8,489 nucleotides of DNA, from NCBI GenBank assembly GCA_002479035.1, contig DLLA01000058.1:5674-14162 (forward strand), given 5' to 3'. A program made the translations under genes and the position numbers. Under the pieces are notes generated by a model that was given only the letters and a program-made list of their open reading frames with translations, ran no database searches and was not told the DNA's origin. This document shows, in pieces, positions 1 through 6,654 of this stretch. The stretch comes from Bacteroidales bacterium UBA7574 (GTDB lineage Bacteria; Bacteroidota; Bacteroidia; Bacteroidales; Paludibacteraceae). Within the stretch, counting starts at the first letter, position 1; each line of letters opens with the position of its first letter.

Positions 1-196
1 CCTTGCTTATCCCTTGCTGAAAGGTTGAGGTTTGAAGCGAAGATGTCAGGGGATAATGTAGGTGATTGTATTTTATATTTATTGACAGTTTGTCGTTTAT
101 TATTATATTATACCAAAGACTTATAGAGCGCAAGAGTATAAGGCAACAGAAACACCACTAACGACATAAGACAAACGCATAATGGTGTATAAATAC
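1..196. other. AT-rich flank with no supported gene
   Basis: This stretch is clearly richer in A and T than the genes that follow. I see no tRNA, no rRNA fragment and no good Bacteroidetes promoter on either strand. One reading frame on the + strand is open from base 1 to a TAG at 124-126, but its 41 residues resemble no family I know, so it could be the end of a gene to the left or chance. A weak AU-rich hairpin (CTTATA at 120-125 with TATAAG at 137-142) has no T-tract after it. The rest looks like spacer. Confidence 0.5.
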
Positions 197-231
197 AACG
201 AGACTGCCTACGCTTGTGAGACAGCCTCGTT
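197..231 (-). terminator. Rho-independent terminator of aspA (possibly bidirectional)
   Basis: Arms 197-209 and 219-231 form a 13-bp stem around a 9-nt loop, starting about 44 bases past the aspA stop. Read as + strand RNA the stem has two A/C mismatches (203/225 and 207/221). Read as - strand RNA those become G-U wobbles, so the stem is unbroken only in the aspA direction. The - strand tail is moderately U-rich (UUGUAUUUAU). The + strand has a better T run (230-234), so some termination from the left is possible too. Confidence 0.75.
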
Positions 232-274
232 TTTGTTAACTTGCAAATAGCCTCCGCTCGTATGGCGGCAATTA

Positions 275-1696
275 TTACTTGCGCGGTTTGATATCCAACT
301 TGACAGGGCGTATCATATTCTCAGGTGCGAGAATAGTATCCAACTCCTCCTTTGTGAGGATACCGTGCTCAATGACAAGGTCATATACAGGGCGACCCGT
401 AGCCAGTGCCTCTTTGGCTATCTTGGTCGAGTTCTTGTAACCGATGATAGGATTCAGAGCGGTCACGATACCGATACTCCCTTTGATATAGTCGCGGCAA
501 CGCTCTTCGTTGGCCTTGATGCCATCGATGCAGTACTTGCGCAGCACGTCAAAGCCGTTCATCATAATCTCCATGCTCTCGAAGCAGCATTGTGCCATGG
601 TCGGCTCTGCCATATTGAGTTCCATCTGCGCTGCCTCGTTGCACATAGCCACGCACAAGTCATTGCCAATCACCTTATAGGAAATCTGGTTCATCACCTC
701 GGGAATGACAGGGTTCACCTTGCCCGGCATGATACTGCTACCCGGCTGACGTGCAGGCAGGTCTATCTCGTGCAGACCGCACTTCGGACCCGAACCCAAC
801 AGACGGAGGTCATTACTGATTTTGTTCATCTTGGTAGCGATACGGCGCAATACACTCGAATAGCCTACCATGCAACTGGTATCGCTGGTAGCAGCCACCA
901 GGTCTTCCGCCTCGCGGATGTTCCAACCCGTGATTTCTGCAATGGCTTTGGTACAGAGTTTGTCGTAGTTCGGCTCCGAACAGATACCCGTACCGATGGC
1001 AGTAGCACCCATATTGATGGTCAGGAACTCGTCAGCAGCGTCGTTGAGGTGCTTGATTTCGTCGCGAAGGATAGACGCAAACGCCCCGAAAGTTTGACCG
1101 AGTGTCATAGGCACTGCGTCCTCCAACTGGGTACGACCCATTTTCAGTACGTTCTTGAACTCCTCAGACTTTGCCTCAAAAGCGTGAATCAGTGCCTCGT
1201 AGTGCTTCAGGAAGTCCTGATTCATGGCATAGAGACCGAGGTGAATAGCCGTCGGATAGGCGTCGTTGGTGGATTGCGAGCGGTTGATATGGTCGTTAGG
1301 ACTCAGATAGGTGTATTCGCCCGGCTGGTGTCCCATGATTTGCAAACCGCGGTTGGCGATAACCTCGTTGGCGTTCATATTGGTGGTGGTACCGGCACCG
1401 CCCTGAATCATGTCCACAGGGAACTGGTCATGCCATTTGCCTGCCAGTATCTCCTCGCACGCCTGCTTGATGGCATGGAACTGCTCATCGGTCAGCAGAC
1501 CGAGTTGATGGTTAGCCATCGCGGCTCCTAACTTGGTGTATGCCAAGCCGTTGATAAAGGTAGGATAATCCTTGAGTTTGAATTTACTAATCGGGAAGTT
1601 CTCGATACCGCGGAGGGTTTGTACCCCGTAAAGGGCATCGGCAGGAATCTGCAACTCTCCGATAAGGTCGCTTTCTACACGAAATTGTTGTGCCAT
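275..1696 (-). CDS. aspA: Aspartate ammonia-lyase (aspartase)
   Basis: The enzyme reversibly deaminates L-aspartate to fumarate and ammonia as a cytoplasmic homotetramer. In anaerobic Bacteroidales it can feed fumarate to fumarate reductase or release nitrogen from aspartate. The 473-residue product has the usual family length and all superfamily signatures: SPNDHINRSQSTND (132-145), GRTQLEDAVPMTLGQ (187-201), and the flexible signature loop GSSIMPGKVNP (319-329) with the likely catalytic serine at 321. Class II fumarase shares this fold, but TGICSEPNY (236-244) and the LEDAVPMTLG stretch fit aspartase better. The start MAQQFRVESDLIG aligns well with family N-termini and has an A-rich, Shine-Dalgarno-free upstream region, normal for this phylum. 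The gene is monocistronic as far as can be seen, driven by the promoter at 1789-1820 and closed by the hairpin at 197-231. No damage or unusual residues were seen. Confidence 0.96.
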   Translation of the reverse strand: MAQQFRVESDLIGELQIPADALYGVQTLRGIENFPISKFKLKDYPTFINGLAYTKLGAAMANHQLGLLTDEQFHAIKQACEEILAGKWHDQFPVDMIQGGAGTTTNMNANEVIANRGLQIMGHQPGEYTYLSPNDHINRSQSTNDAYPTAIHLGLYAMNQDFLKHYEALIHAFEAKSEEFKNVLKMGRTQLEDAVPMTLGQTFGAFASILRDEIKHLNDAADEFLTINMGATAIGTGICSEPNYDKLCTKAIAEITGWNIREAEDLVAATSDTSCMVGYSSVLRRIATKMNKISNDLRLLGSGPKCGLHEIDLPARQPGSSIMPGKVNPVIPEVMNQISYKVIGNDLCVAMCNEAAQMELNMAEPTMAQCCFESMEIMMNGFDVLRKYCIDGIKANEERCRDYIKGSIGIVTALNPIIGYKNSTKIAKEALATGRPVYDLVIEHGILTKEELDTILAPENMIRPVKLDIKPRK

Positions 1697-1755
1697 GATA
1701 TTAAGTTTTTATTTATTGTTGTTTATTATCTTGGTTGTTGTTCATTGCCTATTCC

Positions 1756-1771
1756 ACGCAGGCTCCTGCGC
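1756..1771 (-). other. Short hairpin in the aspA 5' leader
   Basis: CGCAGG (1757-1762) and CCTGCG (1765-1770) are exact inverted copies. In - strand RNA the stem gains a G-U pair at its base (1756/1771), and the loop is probably four bases. It lies about 10-25 bases after the predicted aspA transcription start, so it would sit near the mRNA 5' end, where a hairpin can protect against decay. There is no U-tract, so an attenuator is unlikely. The function is inference. Confidence 0.4.
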
Positions 1772-1788
1772 AAGAGCATAAGAACGTG

Positions 1789-1820
1789 CAAAGGTACAAC
1801 ATTTTCTCGGGGTGTGCAAA
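1789..1820 (-). promoter_or_regulatory. Bacteroidetes-type promoter for aspA
   Basis: On the - strand the -33 element TTTG (1820-1817) is followed after exactly 20 bp by the -7 element TACCTTTG (1796-1789). This fits the Bacteroidetes consensus TTTG, 19-21 bp, TAnnTTTG in full. It predicts a start near 1781-1784 and an aspA leader of about 85 bases. The 12-bp core is mirrored exactly by the xseA promoter about 100 bp away. No operator such as a CRP-like palindrome was recognised. Confidence 0.85.
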
Positions 1821-1871
1821 TTTTTAACACCATGAAAAGCAGGTCTCTGCCGGCAAATCCGCTGTTCGGAG

Positions 1872-1902
1872 TTGCGCAAACCAATGATTGTTTGTACCTT
1901 TG
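1872..1902 (+). promoter_or_regulatory. Bacteroidetes-type promoter for xseA
   Basis: TTG (1872-1874), 20 bp, then TACCTTTG (1895-1902) matches the sigma-ABfr consensus. Transcription should begin near 1909, giving an xseA leader of about 85 bases. The -7 element and its flanks (TTGTACCTTTGC, 1892-1903) are the exact reverse complement of 1788-1799 in the aspA promoter. The two promoters point away from each other and do not overlap. Confidence 0.85.
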
Positions 1903-1935
1903 CGGCTGCGTAGCGGGAATAATTGTCTAGGACAG

Positions 1936-1979
1936 GACGCCACATAGACGCAAATATACAGGGACGCATATAGGGACGC
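1936..1979 (+). repeat. Cluster of four GACGC direct repeats in the xseA leader
   Basis: GACGC occurs at 1936-1940, 1947-1951, 1963-1967 and 1975-1979, at intervals of 11, 16 and 12 bases. The last two copies share a longer core, GGGACGCA followed or preceded by ATA-rich spacers. The cluster lies in the untranslated leader, 16 bases upstream of the xseA ATG. It could be a protein-binding site, a remnant of slippage, or chance. Confidence 0.4.
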
Positions 1980-1994
1980 AAAACAGCAGCAGGT

Positions 1995-3170
1995 ATGGAA
2001 CAATACAGTCTTTCGGAGTTGTGCAGTGTGATAGGTGACACCGTCGAGGCGGGGTTGCCCGAGTTGTACTGGGTGCGGGCAGAGATAGCATCGCTGAGCG
2101 TGCGCGGGCACTGCTATATGGAGTTGGTGGAGAAAGCCGAGAACGGTATCCTTGCCGCCAAGGTGCGCGCGACATGCTGGAGCAGTATGTACCATATCCT
2201 GAGTGCGTACTTCGAGCAGGAGACGGGGCAGGCGTTGCATACGGGTATGCAGGTGCTGGTGCAGGTGAGCGTGGAGTGGCACGCGGTGTACGGGCTGAGC
2301 CTGAATGTGCAGAATATAGACCCGACTTATACGTTGGGCGACCTCGCGAAGCAGCGTCAGCAGACCTTGCGACGGTTGCAGGAAGACGGCGTGATGGAGT
2401 TGCAGCAGAGTTTGGAGATACCCACGTTGCCAAGGCGTATTGCCGTGGTGTCGGCCGCGGAGGCTGCGGGATACGGCGACTTCTGCGACCAGTTGGCTCA
2501 TAACCAGACTGGGTTTCGATTCCTGCCGACCTTGTTTCCCGCTACGATGCAGGGCGAGAATGCTGCGGCATCGATTATCCGTGCATTACAGGCGATAGCC
2601 ATAGAGGCAGAGCAGTGGGATGTGGTGGTGATTATCCGCGGAGGCGGTGCGACGACGGATTTGTCGTGCTTTGACGACTATATGCTCGCCAGCCATTGTG
2701 CGCAGTTTCCGTTGCCTATCGTGGCGGGGATTGGGCATACGCGCGATGTGAGCGTGGTGGATATGGTGGTGCATACGAGTGTGAAGACGCCGACTGCCGC
2801 TGCGCAGTATCTGATAGGGCTGGTGGAGGCGCAGGCGACACGGTTGGAGACGCTGAACAACCGTCTGCTGGGGGCTACACAGCGTGTGCTGCAGACGGAG
2901 AAAGACAGGCTTCGGCGGTATGAGCAGAGCCTGCGGCTGACGGCACAAAGGCTGCTGATGGGGGAGAGGAACAGGTTGGCTATCTGGCAGAAAACCATAG
3001 AGTTGCACTCGCCGGAGCGGATATACCGCATGGGGTACAGTCTGCTGATGCGTGATGGCAAGCCGGTGCATAGCGTGAGCGATTTGGAGGCGGGTGCGAA
3101 GGTGGAGACACACTTGCGGGACGGCGTAGTGGAGAGCACGGTGGACAGCACTCGGAGCATGGCGAAATGA
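1995..3170 (+). CDS. xseA: Exodeoxyribonuclease VII large subunit
   Basis: This is the catalytic subunit of exonuclease VII, which degrades single-stranded DNA from either end into short oligonucleotides and takes part in repair in the cytoplasm. The 391-residue protein shows the family order: an N-terminal OB-fold for ssDNA (about 1-110), then the nuclease domain with RIAVVSAAEAAGYGDF (148-163), VVIIRGGGATTDL (211-223), GIGHTRDVSVVD (245-256) and KTPTAAA (264-270), then a charged helical region likely to form a coiled coil (275-335). The C-terminal piece RMGYSLLMRDGK to RDGVVESTV (345-383) is the conserved family tail. The start MEQYSLSEL matches the family N-terminus. The promoter at 1872-1902 precedes it. 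Its TGA overlaps the next gene's ATG (ATGA, 3167-3170), implying translational coupling. The small-subunit gene xseB, commonly adjacent in related genomes, is not found here. Confidence 0.95.
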   Translation: MEQYSLSELCSVIGDTVEAGLPELYWVRAEIASLSVRGHCYMELVEKAENGILAAKVRATCWSSMYHILSAYFEQETGQALHTGMQVLVQVSVEWHAVYGLSLNVQNIDPTYTLGDLAKQRQQTLRRLQEDGVMELQQSLEIPTLPRRIAVVSAAEAAGYGDFCDQLAHNQTGFRFLPTLFPATMQGENAAASIIRALQAIAIEAEQWDVVVIIRGGGATTDLSCFDDYMLASHCAQFPLPIVAGIGHTRDVSVVDMVVHTSVKTPTAAAQYLIGLVEAQATRLETLNNRLLGATQRVLQTEKDRLRRYEQSLRLTAQRLLMGERNRLAIWQKTIELHSPERIYRMGYSLLMRDGKPVHSVSDLEAGAKVETHLRDGVVESTVDSTRSMAK

Positions 3171-4117
3171 GAAAGAGAGACAGGGACGGGCATATTGCTT
3201 TTCTGCTCACCCGCGAGCAGTGGTTGGGGGTGGCGATATTGGTAGCATTGGCTGTGGGTACGGTGGTGGTGCTGCACTTCTTTCATAAGCCGCAACCCGC
3301 TATTGATGTGGCGGTTACGGACTCTACAAAGACTGCTTTTGCGGCACATCAAGCGCGGCAGGACAGTCTGCACAAGGCGCAATGGAGACGGCAGTACAAG
3401 CGCGATACGATAGCGATAGTGTTGCAACCTTTTGACCCGAATACGGCGGACAGCAGTACGCTGGTGCACGTGGGGCTCAAGCCGTGGCAGGCACGCAACA
3501 TGCTGAAATACAGAGCCAAAGGCGGCAAGTACCGCAAGGCGGAGGATATGCGCAGGTTGTATGGTATGACGGACAGCCTGTATCGGGTGCTGGAGCCGTA
3601 CATACGGATTGCGGAGGAGACAGTGCGGGGTGACAGTGTGCGGCAGGACAGTGTGCCGCGGTATGTGAGCACGAAACGCGACACGGTGCTGAACCTGCGC
3701 ACGGCGGACACCACCGAACTGAAGATGATACGCGGGATAGGTTCGTACACGGCGCGGGAGATAGTGCGGTACCGTGCGCAGTTGGGCGGGTTCGTGAGCA
3801 CGGAGCAGTTGCTTGATATTCAGGCAGTAAGGCGGGCGATAGCGTATCGGCAGGAGACGGACAGCACCAATACACGGGATAGTCTGCTGTGCCATTTTGT
3901 GCTGGACAGTGTAGCGGTGAAGACGCTGCCTGTGAATAAGTTGCGTGTGGAGCAGTTGCAGCGGCACCCGTATCTGCGTTTTGCGCAAGCGAAAGCCCTG
4001 TACGAACTGCGGAGACGGCGCATACATATAGACTCGGCGGAGGAGTTGCGGCAGTTGGACTGCTTCACGGAAGAGGAACTGCAACGTCTCCTCCCCTACC
4101 TCTCTTTTGAGCAGTAG
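3167..4117 (+). CDS. Membrane-anchored helix-hairpin-helix protein (ComEA-like repeats)
   Basis: The exact role is unknown. The 316-residue protein has a basic N-terminus, one predicted membrane segment (about 19-39, LGVAILVALAVGTVVVLHFF) and three helix-hairpin-helix regions at about 88-145, 174-218 and 251-312. The middle one is the clearest: LNLRTADTTELKMIRGIG followed by ARLGGF-like spacing (RYRAQLGGF, 201-209), as in ComEA-type DNA-binding domains. Helix-hairpin-helix units bind duplex DNA backbones without sequence preference. With a single N-terminal anchor, the bulk could lie outside the inner membrane as in ComEA, or inside; the sequence alone does not settle this. A linker rich in D, S and R (146-172) separates the first two units. 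The ATG overlaps the xseA stop by 4 bp, so expression probably depends on xseA translation. Similar proteins occur widely in Bacteroidota as helix-hairpin-helix domain-containing proteins. DNA uptake, repair or a structural role are all open. Confidence 0.85.
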   Translation: MRKRDRDGHIAFLLTREQWLGVAILVALAVGTVVVLHFFHKPQPAIDVAVTDSTKTAFAAHQARQDSLHKAQWRRQYKRDTIAIVLQPFDPNTADSSTLVHVGLKPWQARNMLKYRAKGGKYRKAEDMRRLYGMTDSLYRVLEPYIRIAEETVRGDSVRQDSVPRYVSTKRDTVLNLRTADTTELKMIRGIGSYTAREIVRYRAQLGGFVSTEQLLDIQAVRRAIAYRQETDSTNTRDSLLCHFVLDSVAVKTLPVNKLRVEQLQRHPYLRFAQAKALYELRRRRIHIDSAEELRQLDCFTEEELQRLLPYLSFEQ

Positions 4118-4131
4118 CCCTCACTGCTTAA
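4107..4131 (+). terminator. Possible terminator at the end of the xseA unit
   Basis: Bases 4107-4115 (TTGAGCAGT) pair with 4123-4131 (ACTGCTTAA) with one G-U, around a 7-nt loop AGCCCTC. The TAG stop of the helix-hairpin-helix gene (4115-4117) lies inside the hairpin. A T-rich stretch follows (TATATGTTTTTC from 4132), but the run of T begins several bases after the stem, so this is a weak candidate. Its position between a gene end and the next promoter supports it. Confidence 0.45.
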
Positions 4132-4160
4132 TATATGTTTTTCTACATTTTTATGGAGCG

Positions 4161-4174
4161 ATTATATATATAAT
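4161..4174. repeat. AT palindrome upstream of the rnhB promoter
   Basis: ATTATATATATAAT is a perfect 14-bp self-complementary sequence ending one base before the TTG-containing -33 region. It may work as an AT-rich upstream element or as an easily melted site. It may also be simple AT-rich spacer. Confidence 0.35.
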
Positions 4175-4175
4175 G

Positions 4176-4206
4176 TTGCACCAACCATGTGTTTTTTGTA
4201 ACTTTG
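4176..4206 (+). promoter_or_regulatory. Bacteroidetes-type promoter for rnhB and downstream genes
   Basis: TTG (4176-4178), 20 bp, TAACTTTG (4199-4206) fits the -33/-7 consensus of this phylum. Transcription should begin at about 4212-4214. It is the only good promoter between here and the window end on the + strand, and the following genes are closely spaced, so it probably drives rnhB, sppA, lpxK and the ABC exporter. Confidence 0.8.
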
Positions 4207-4228
4207 CAGGCTAAATATGTCAAGAATA

Positions 4229-4843
4229 ATGTTGATGCCGTACTACATACAGGGCGTGTTGGAGGCGGGTTGCGATGAGGCAGGGCGCGGACCGCTGGCA
4301 GGCAGTGTGTTTGCTGCGGTGGTGGTGTGGAGCCCTGATGAGCGGTATTGGGAGCATGAGGACCTGGCAATGCTCAACGACTCGAAGCAACTGACAGAGC
4401 ATCAGCGTTATCATCTGCGCCCGCTGATAGAGAAGTATGCGTTGGCATGGGCAGTGGCAGAGGTTACGGCGGAGGAGATAGACAGGATAAACATACTGAA
4501 CGCCTCGATACAGGGTATGCAGCGTGCGTTGGCACAACTGAAAGTGCAGCCGCAGCATATACTGGTGGACGGCAACAAGTGGAAGCCGTATATCCCCGAG
4601 GGACAGGTGCTTGAGGTGCCTGCACGCACGGTGGTGAAGGGCGACGGCAAGTACCTGTCGATAGCGGCGGCGAGTGTGCTGGCAAAGACGTACAGAGATG
4701 ACTATATGCTGCGTCTGCACGAGGAGTATCCGCAGTATCATTGGGACGAGAACAAGGGTTACCCCACACGGGCGCACTATGAGGCGATACGGCAGTTCGG
4801 GGTGACGAAGTATCATAGGAAATCATTCAAACTAAATAAATAA
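4229..4843 (+). CDS. rnhB: Ribonuclease HII
   Basis: RNase HII cuts the RNA strand of RNA:DNA hybrids and incises at single ribonucleotides in DNA, starting ribonucleotide excision repair. From the chosen start the protein has 204 residues. It has GCDEAGRGPLAG (14-25) with catalytic D16 and E17, LVDGN with D114, and KGDGKYLSIAAASVLAKTYRD with D139, completing the metal-binding DEDD set. NKGYPTRAHYEAI and TKYHRKSF near the end are also typical. An ATG at 4217 would add four residues (MSRI), but it lies only about 3-5 bases past the predicted transcript start, and as I recall the family in Bacteroides it begins MLLPY, matching MLMPY here. The stop is 4 bases before sppA, so the two genes are probably co-translated. 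Confidence 0.95.
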   Translation: MLMPYYIQGVLEAGCDEAGRGPLAGSVFAAVVVWSPDERYWEHEDLAMLNDSKQLTEHQRYHLRPLIEKYALAWAVAEVTAEEIDRINILNASIQGMQRALAQLKVQPQHILVDGNKWKPYIPEGQVLEVPARTVVKGDGKYLSIAAASVLAKTYRDDYMLRLHEEYPQYHWDENKGYPTRAHYEAIRQFGVTKYHRKSFKLNK

Positions 4844-4847
4844 ACGT

Positions 4848-6599
4848 ATGGGAATTCATGTAAAGCAAGAGGGGCAACCTCGCAAGAAACACGGTTGTTT
4901 GTGGACGATTATCGTTTGTGCGGTGCTGTATGTGGCATTGTGCGGAGTAGTGGGCGCGATGATGGGGAATATGTTTTCTACCCCAACCGCCACGCTGGAG
5001 GCGAATACTATCTACCGAATCGATTTGGACGGTGTATTGGTGGAGCAGGCACCGATAGACAATCCGTGGGCGGCGTTGCTGTCGGATATGCCAGGGTACA
5101 GCAGCCAGACAACGGTTGGGTTGGACGATTTGCTGAGCAATATCCGTCTGGCCAAAGACAATGACAAGGTGTTGGGCATCTATCTGCGCGGCGGCAGTCT
5201 GCAGATGGGTGCAGCATCGGCGAAAGCAATACGCGATGCGTTGTTGGATTTCAAGGAGTCAGGTAAGTTTGTGGTGGCATACGCTGACAGTTACGGTCAG
5301 ATGAACTACTATGTGGCATCGGCAGCCGACAAGATATACCTGAATGCAACCGGCAGTGTGGCATGGGACGGACTGAGTGCACAGAAGATGTACTATACAC
5401 GCCTGTTAGAGAAGATTGGCGTGGAGATGCAGATACTGAAAGTGGGTACGTTCAAGTCCGCCGTGGAGCCGTATTTCCGCACCTCGATGTCGGACGCTGA
5501 CCGTGCGCAGACGAAGCAGTATATCAACGGGATATGGAGTGAGATGACAGAGAAAGTGGCTGCAAGCAGGCATCTGACAGCAGCACAACTGAACGCTTAT
5601 GCCGATGAGTGTATGAGTCTGCAGCCCGAAGAGAAATACGTGGATTACGGTATGGTGGATACGCTGGTGTACGTGCAGGATATGGATTCCGTCTTGCGTG
5701 CATACGCAGGAACCAAAGAGTACAAGACCATCAGTACATCGCGTATGGCAACGGTGAAGCGTGCATCTATCAAGGCAAGCGACGAGATAGCCGTGCTGTA
5801 TGCCGACGGACAGATTACCGATGACAGCGGTGATGGCATAGTAGGCACAGATATGGTGAAGACCATCAAGAAGATAGCCAAAGACGACAATGTAAAAGCA
5901 GTAGTGCTGCGCGTGAACAGTCCAGGAGGTAGTGCGGATGCCAGTGAGCAGATATGGCATGCCGTCAAGACTCTGCAAGCCAAAGGGTTACCTGTGGTAG
6001 TGTCGATGGGCGACTATGCAGCATCGGGAGGCTATTATATATCGTGCGAGGCGGATTATATCTACGCCGAACCGACTACGCTGACCGGTTCTATCGGTAT
6101 CTTCGGTACTGTGCCCAACCTGGGCAAGTTGCGCGACAAAGTGGGCATTGACATCGACGGCGTAGGTACCAACCGCCACTCGGATATGCAAGTGAATATG
6201 GTTTACAAGGGCATGAACCCCGAGGAACGACAACTGATGCAGAGCATGGTGGAGCGTGGTTATGATCTCTTCACCCGCCGTTGTGCCGAAGGGCGCGGCA
6301 TGACACAAGACGCTATCAAGGCTATCGGCGAGGGACGTGTATGGTTGGGTAAGGACGCTGTTGAGATAGGGTTGGTGGACGAACCGGGCAACATCAATGA
6401 TGCTATCGGTAAGGCTGCCGAATTGGCGGCACTCGAGCAGTACGCCATCACCTACTACCCCGAAGTGGAAGACCCGATGGAGACGCTGCTCAGCATGTTT
6501 GACAACACGACTCCCGAGGAAAAGTTGGTGCTGAAGGTGCGTGAGTTCGTGTCCAAACCGCGTGTGATGGCATTGATGCCCAACGTAACTATCCAATAA
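4848..6599 (+). CDS. sppA: Signal peptide peptidase SppA, 67K type
   Basis: SppA is a membrane-bound serine protease that degrades signal peptides left after secretion. The 583-residue length marks the long, duplicated (67K) form rather than the short one. A basic start (KKHG) leads to one membrane anchor (about 17-40), with the rest outside the inner membrane. The catalytic dyad is visible: lysine 203 in VGTFKSAVEPYFR in the N-terminal half and serine 393 in GDYAASGGYYIS in the C-terminal half, close to K209 and S409 of E. coli. Other conserved parts are VLRVNSPGGSADAS (353-366) and TTLTGSIGIFG (410-420). Four bases separate it from rnhB, with an A-rich upstream region and no Shine-Dalgarno site. 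Its stop lies in the first copy of an 11-bp tandem repeat. The gene appears intact. Confidence 0.96.
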   Translation: MGIHVKQEGQPRKKHGCLWTIIVCAVLYVALCGVVGAMMGNMFSTPTATLEANTIYRIDLDGVLVEQAPIDNPWAALLSDMPGYSSQTTVGLDDLLSNIRLAKDNDKVLGIYLRGGSLQMGAASAKAIRDALLDFKESGKFVVAYADSYGQMNYYVASAADKIYLNATGSVAWDGLSAQKMYYTRLLEKIGVEMQILKVGTFKSAVEPYFRTSMSDADRAQTKQYINGIWSEMTEKVAASRHLTAAQLNAYADECMSLQPEEKYVDYGMVDTLVYVQDMDSVLRAYAGTKEYKTISTSRMATVKRASIKASDEIAVLYADGQITDDSGDGIVGTDMVKTIKKIAKDDNVKAVVLRVNSPGGSADASEQIWHAVKTLQAKGLPVVVSMGDYAASGGYYISCEADYIYAEPTTLTGSIGIFGTVPNLGKLRDKVGIDIDGVGTNRHSDMQVNMVYKGMNPEERQLMQSMVERGYDLFTRRCAEGRGMTQDAIKAIGEGRVWLGKDAVEIGLVDEPGNINDAIGKAAELAALEQYAITYYPEVEDPMETLLSMFDNTTPEEKLVLKVREFVSKPRVMALMPNVTIQ

Positions 6600-6621
6600 C
6601 TATCCTATAACCATCCGATAA
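6589..6621 (+). repeat. Three 11-bp tandem repeats with stop codons in all three frames
   Basis: Units CTATCCAATAA (6589-6599), CTATCCTATAA (6600-6610) and CCATCCGATAA (6611-6621) differ at one or two bases. The first overlaps the last codons and the stop of sppA. Because 11 is not a multiple of three, the TAA at 6597, 6608 and 6619 falls in each of the three forward frames in turn. The last TAA also closes the lpxK frame upstream. Confidence 0.8.
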
Positions 6622-6654
6622 CAACATATCAACAAGTTTGTCAAGATATTAGCG

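Noticed and set aside
1..126. Open + strand frame from the window edge to TAG at 124-126 (41 residues)
   Set aside because: It is short and AT-rich and its sequence matches no family I recognise. It could be the tail of a gene to the left, but chance is as likely. Sequence to the left of the window would decide.
120..142. Inverted repeat CTTATA/TATAAG as a terminator
   Set aside because: It has only six AU-rich pairs, an 11-base loop and no T run after it.
365..1531. Long open frame (388 codons) on the + strand, antisense to aspA
   Set aside because: aspA on the other strand is certain and full length. The antisense product has no family features and is rich in H, R and V, as expected from reading common codons backwards.
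275..1696. Class II fumarase as an alternative identity for aspA
   Set aside because: Both share the fold and the GSSxMPxKxN signature, but the TGICSEPNY and RTQLEDAVPMTLGQ regions fit aspartases.
2678..4084. 468-codon open frame on the - strand across the xseA end and the helix-hairpin-helix gene
   Set aside because: It is a shadow of two well-supported genes, with a composition of L, R, H, Q and P typical of reverse-read GC-rich codons. It has no promoter-like element or recognisable domain.
6633..6640. CAAGTTTG as an internal -7 promoter element before lpxK
   Set aside because: It deviates from TAnnTTTG at the first base and has no TTG at the required distance upstream.
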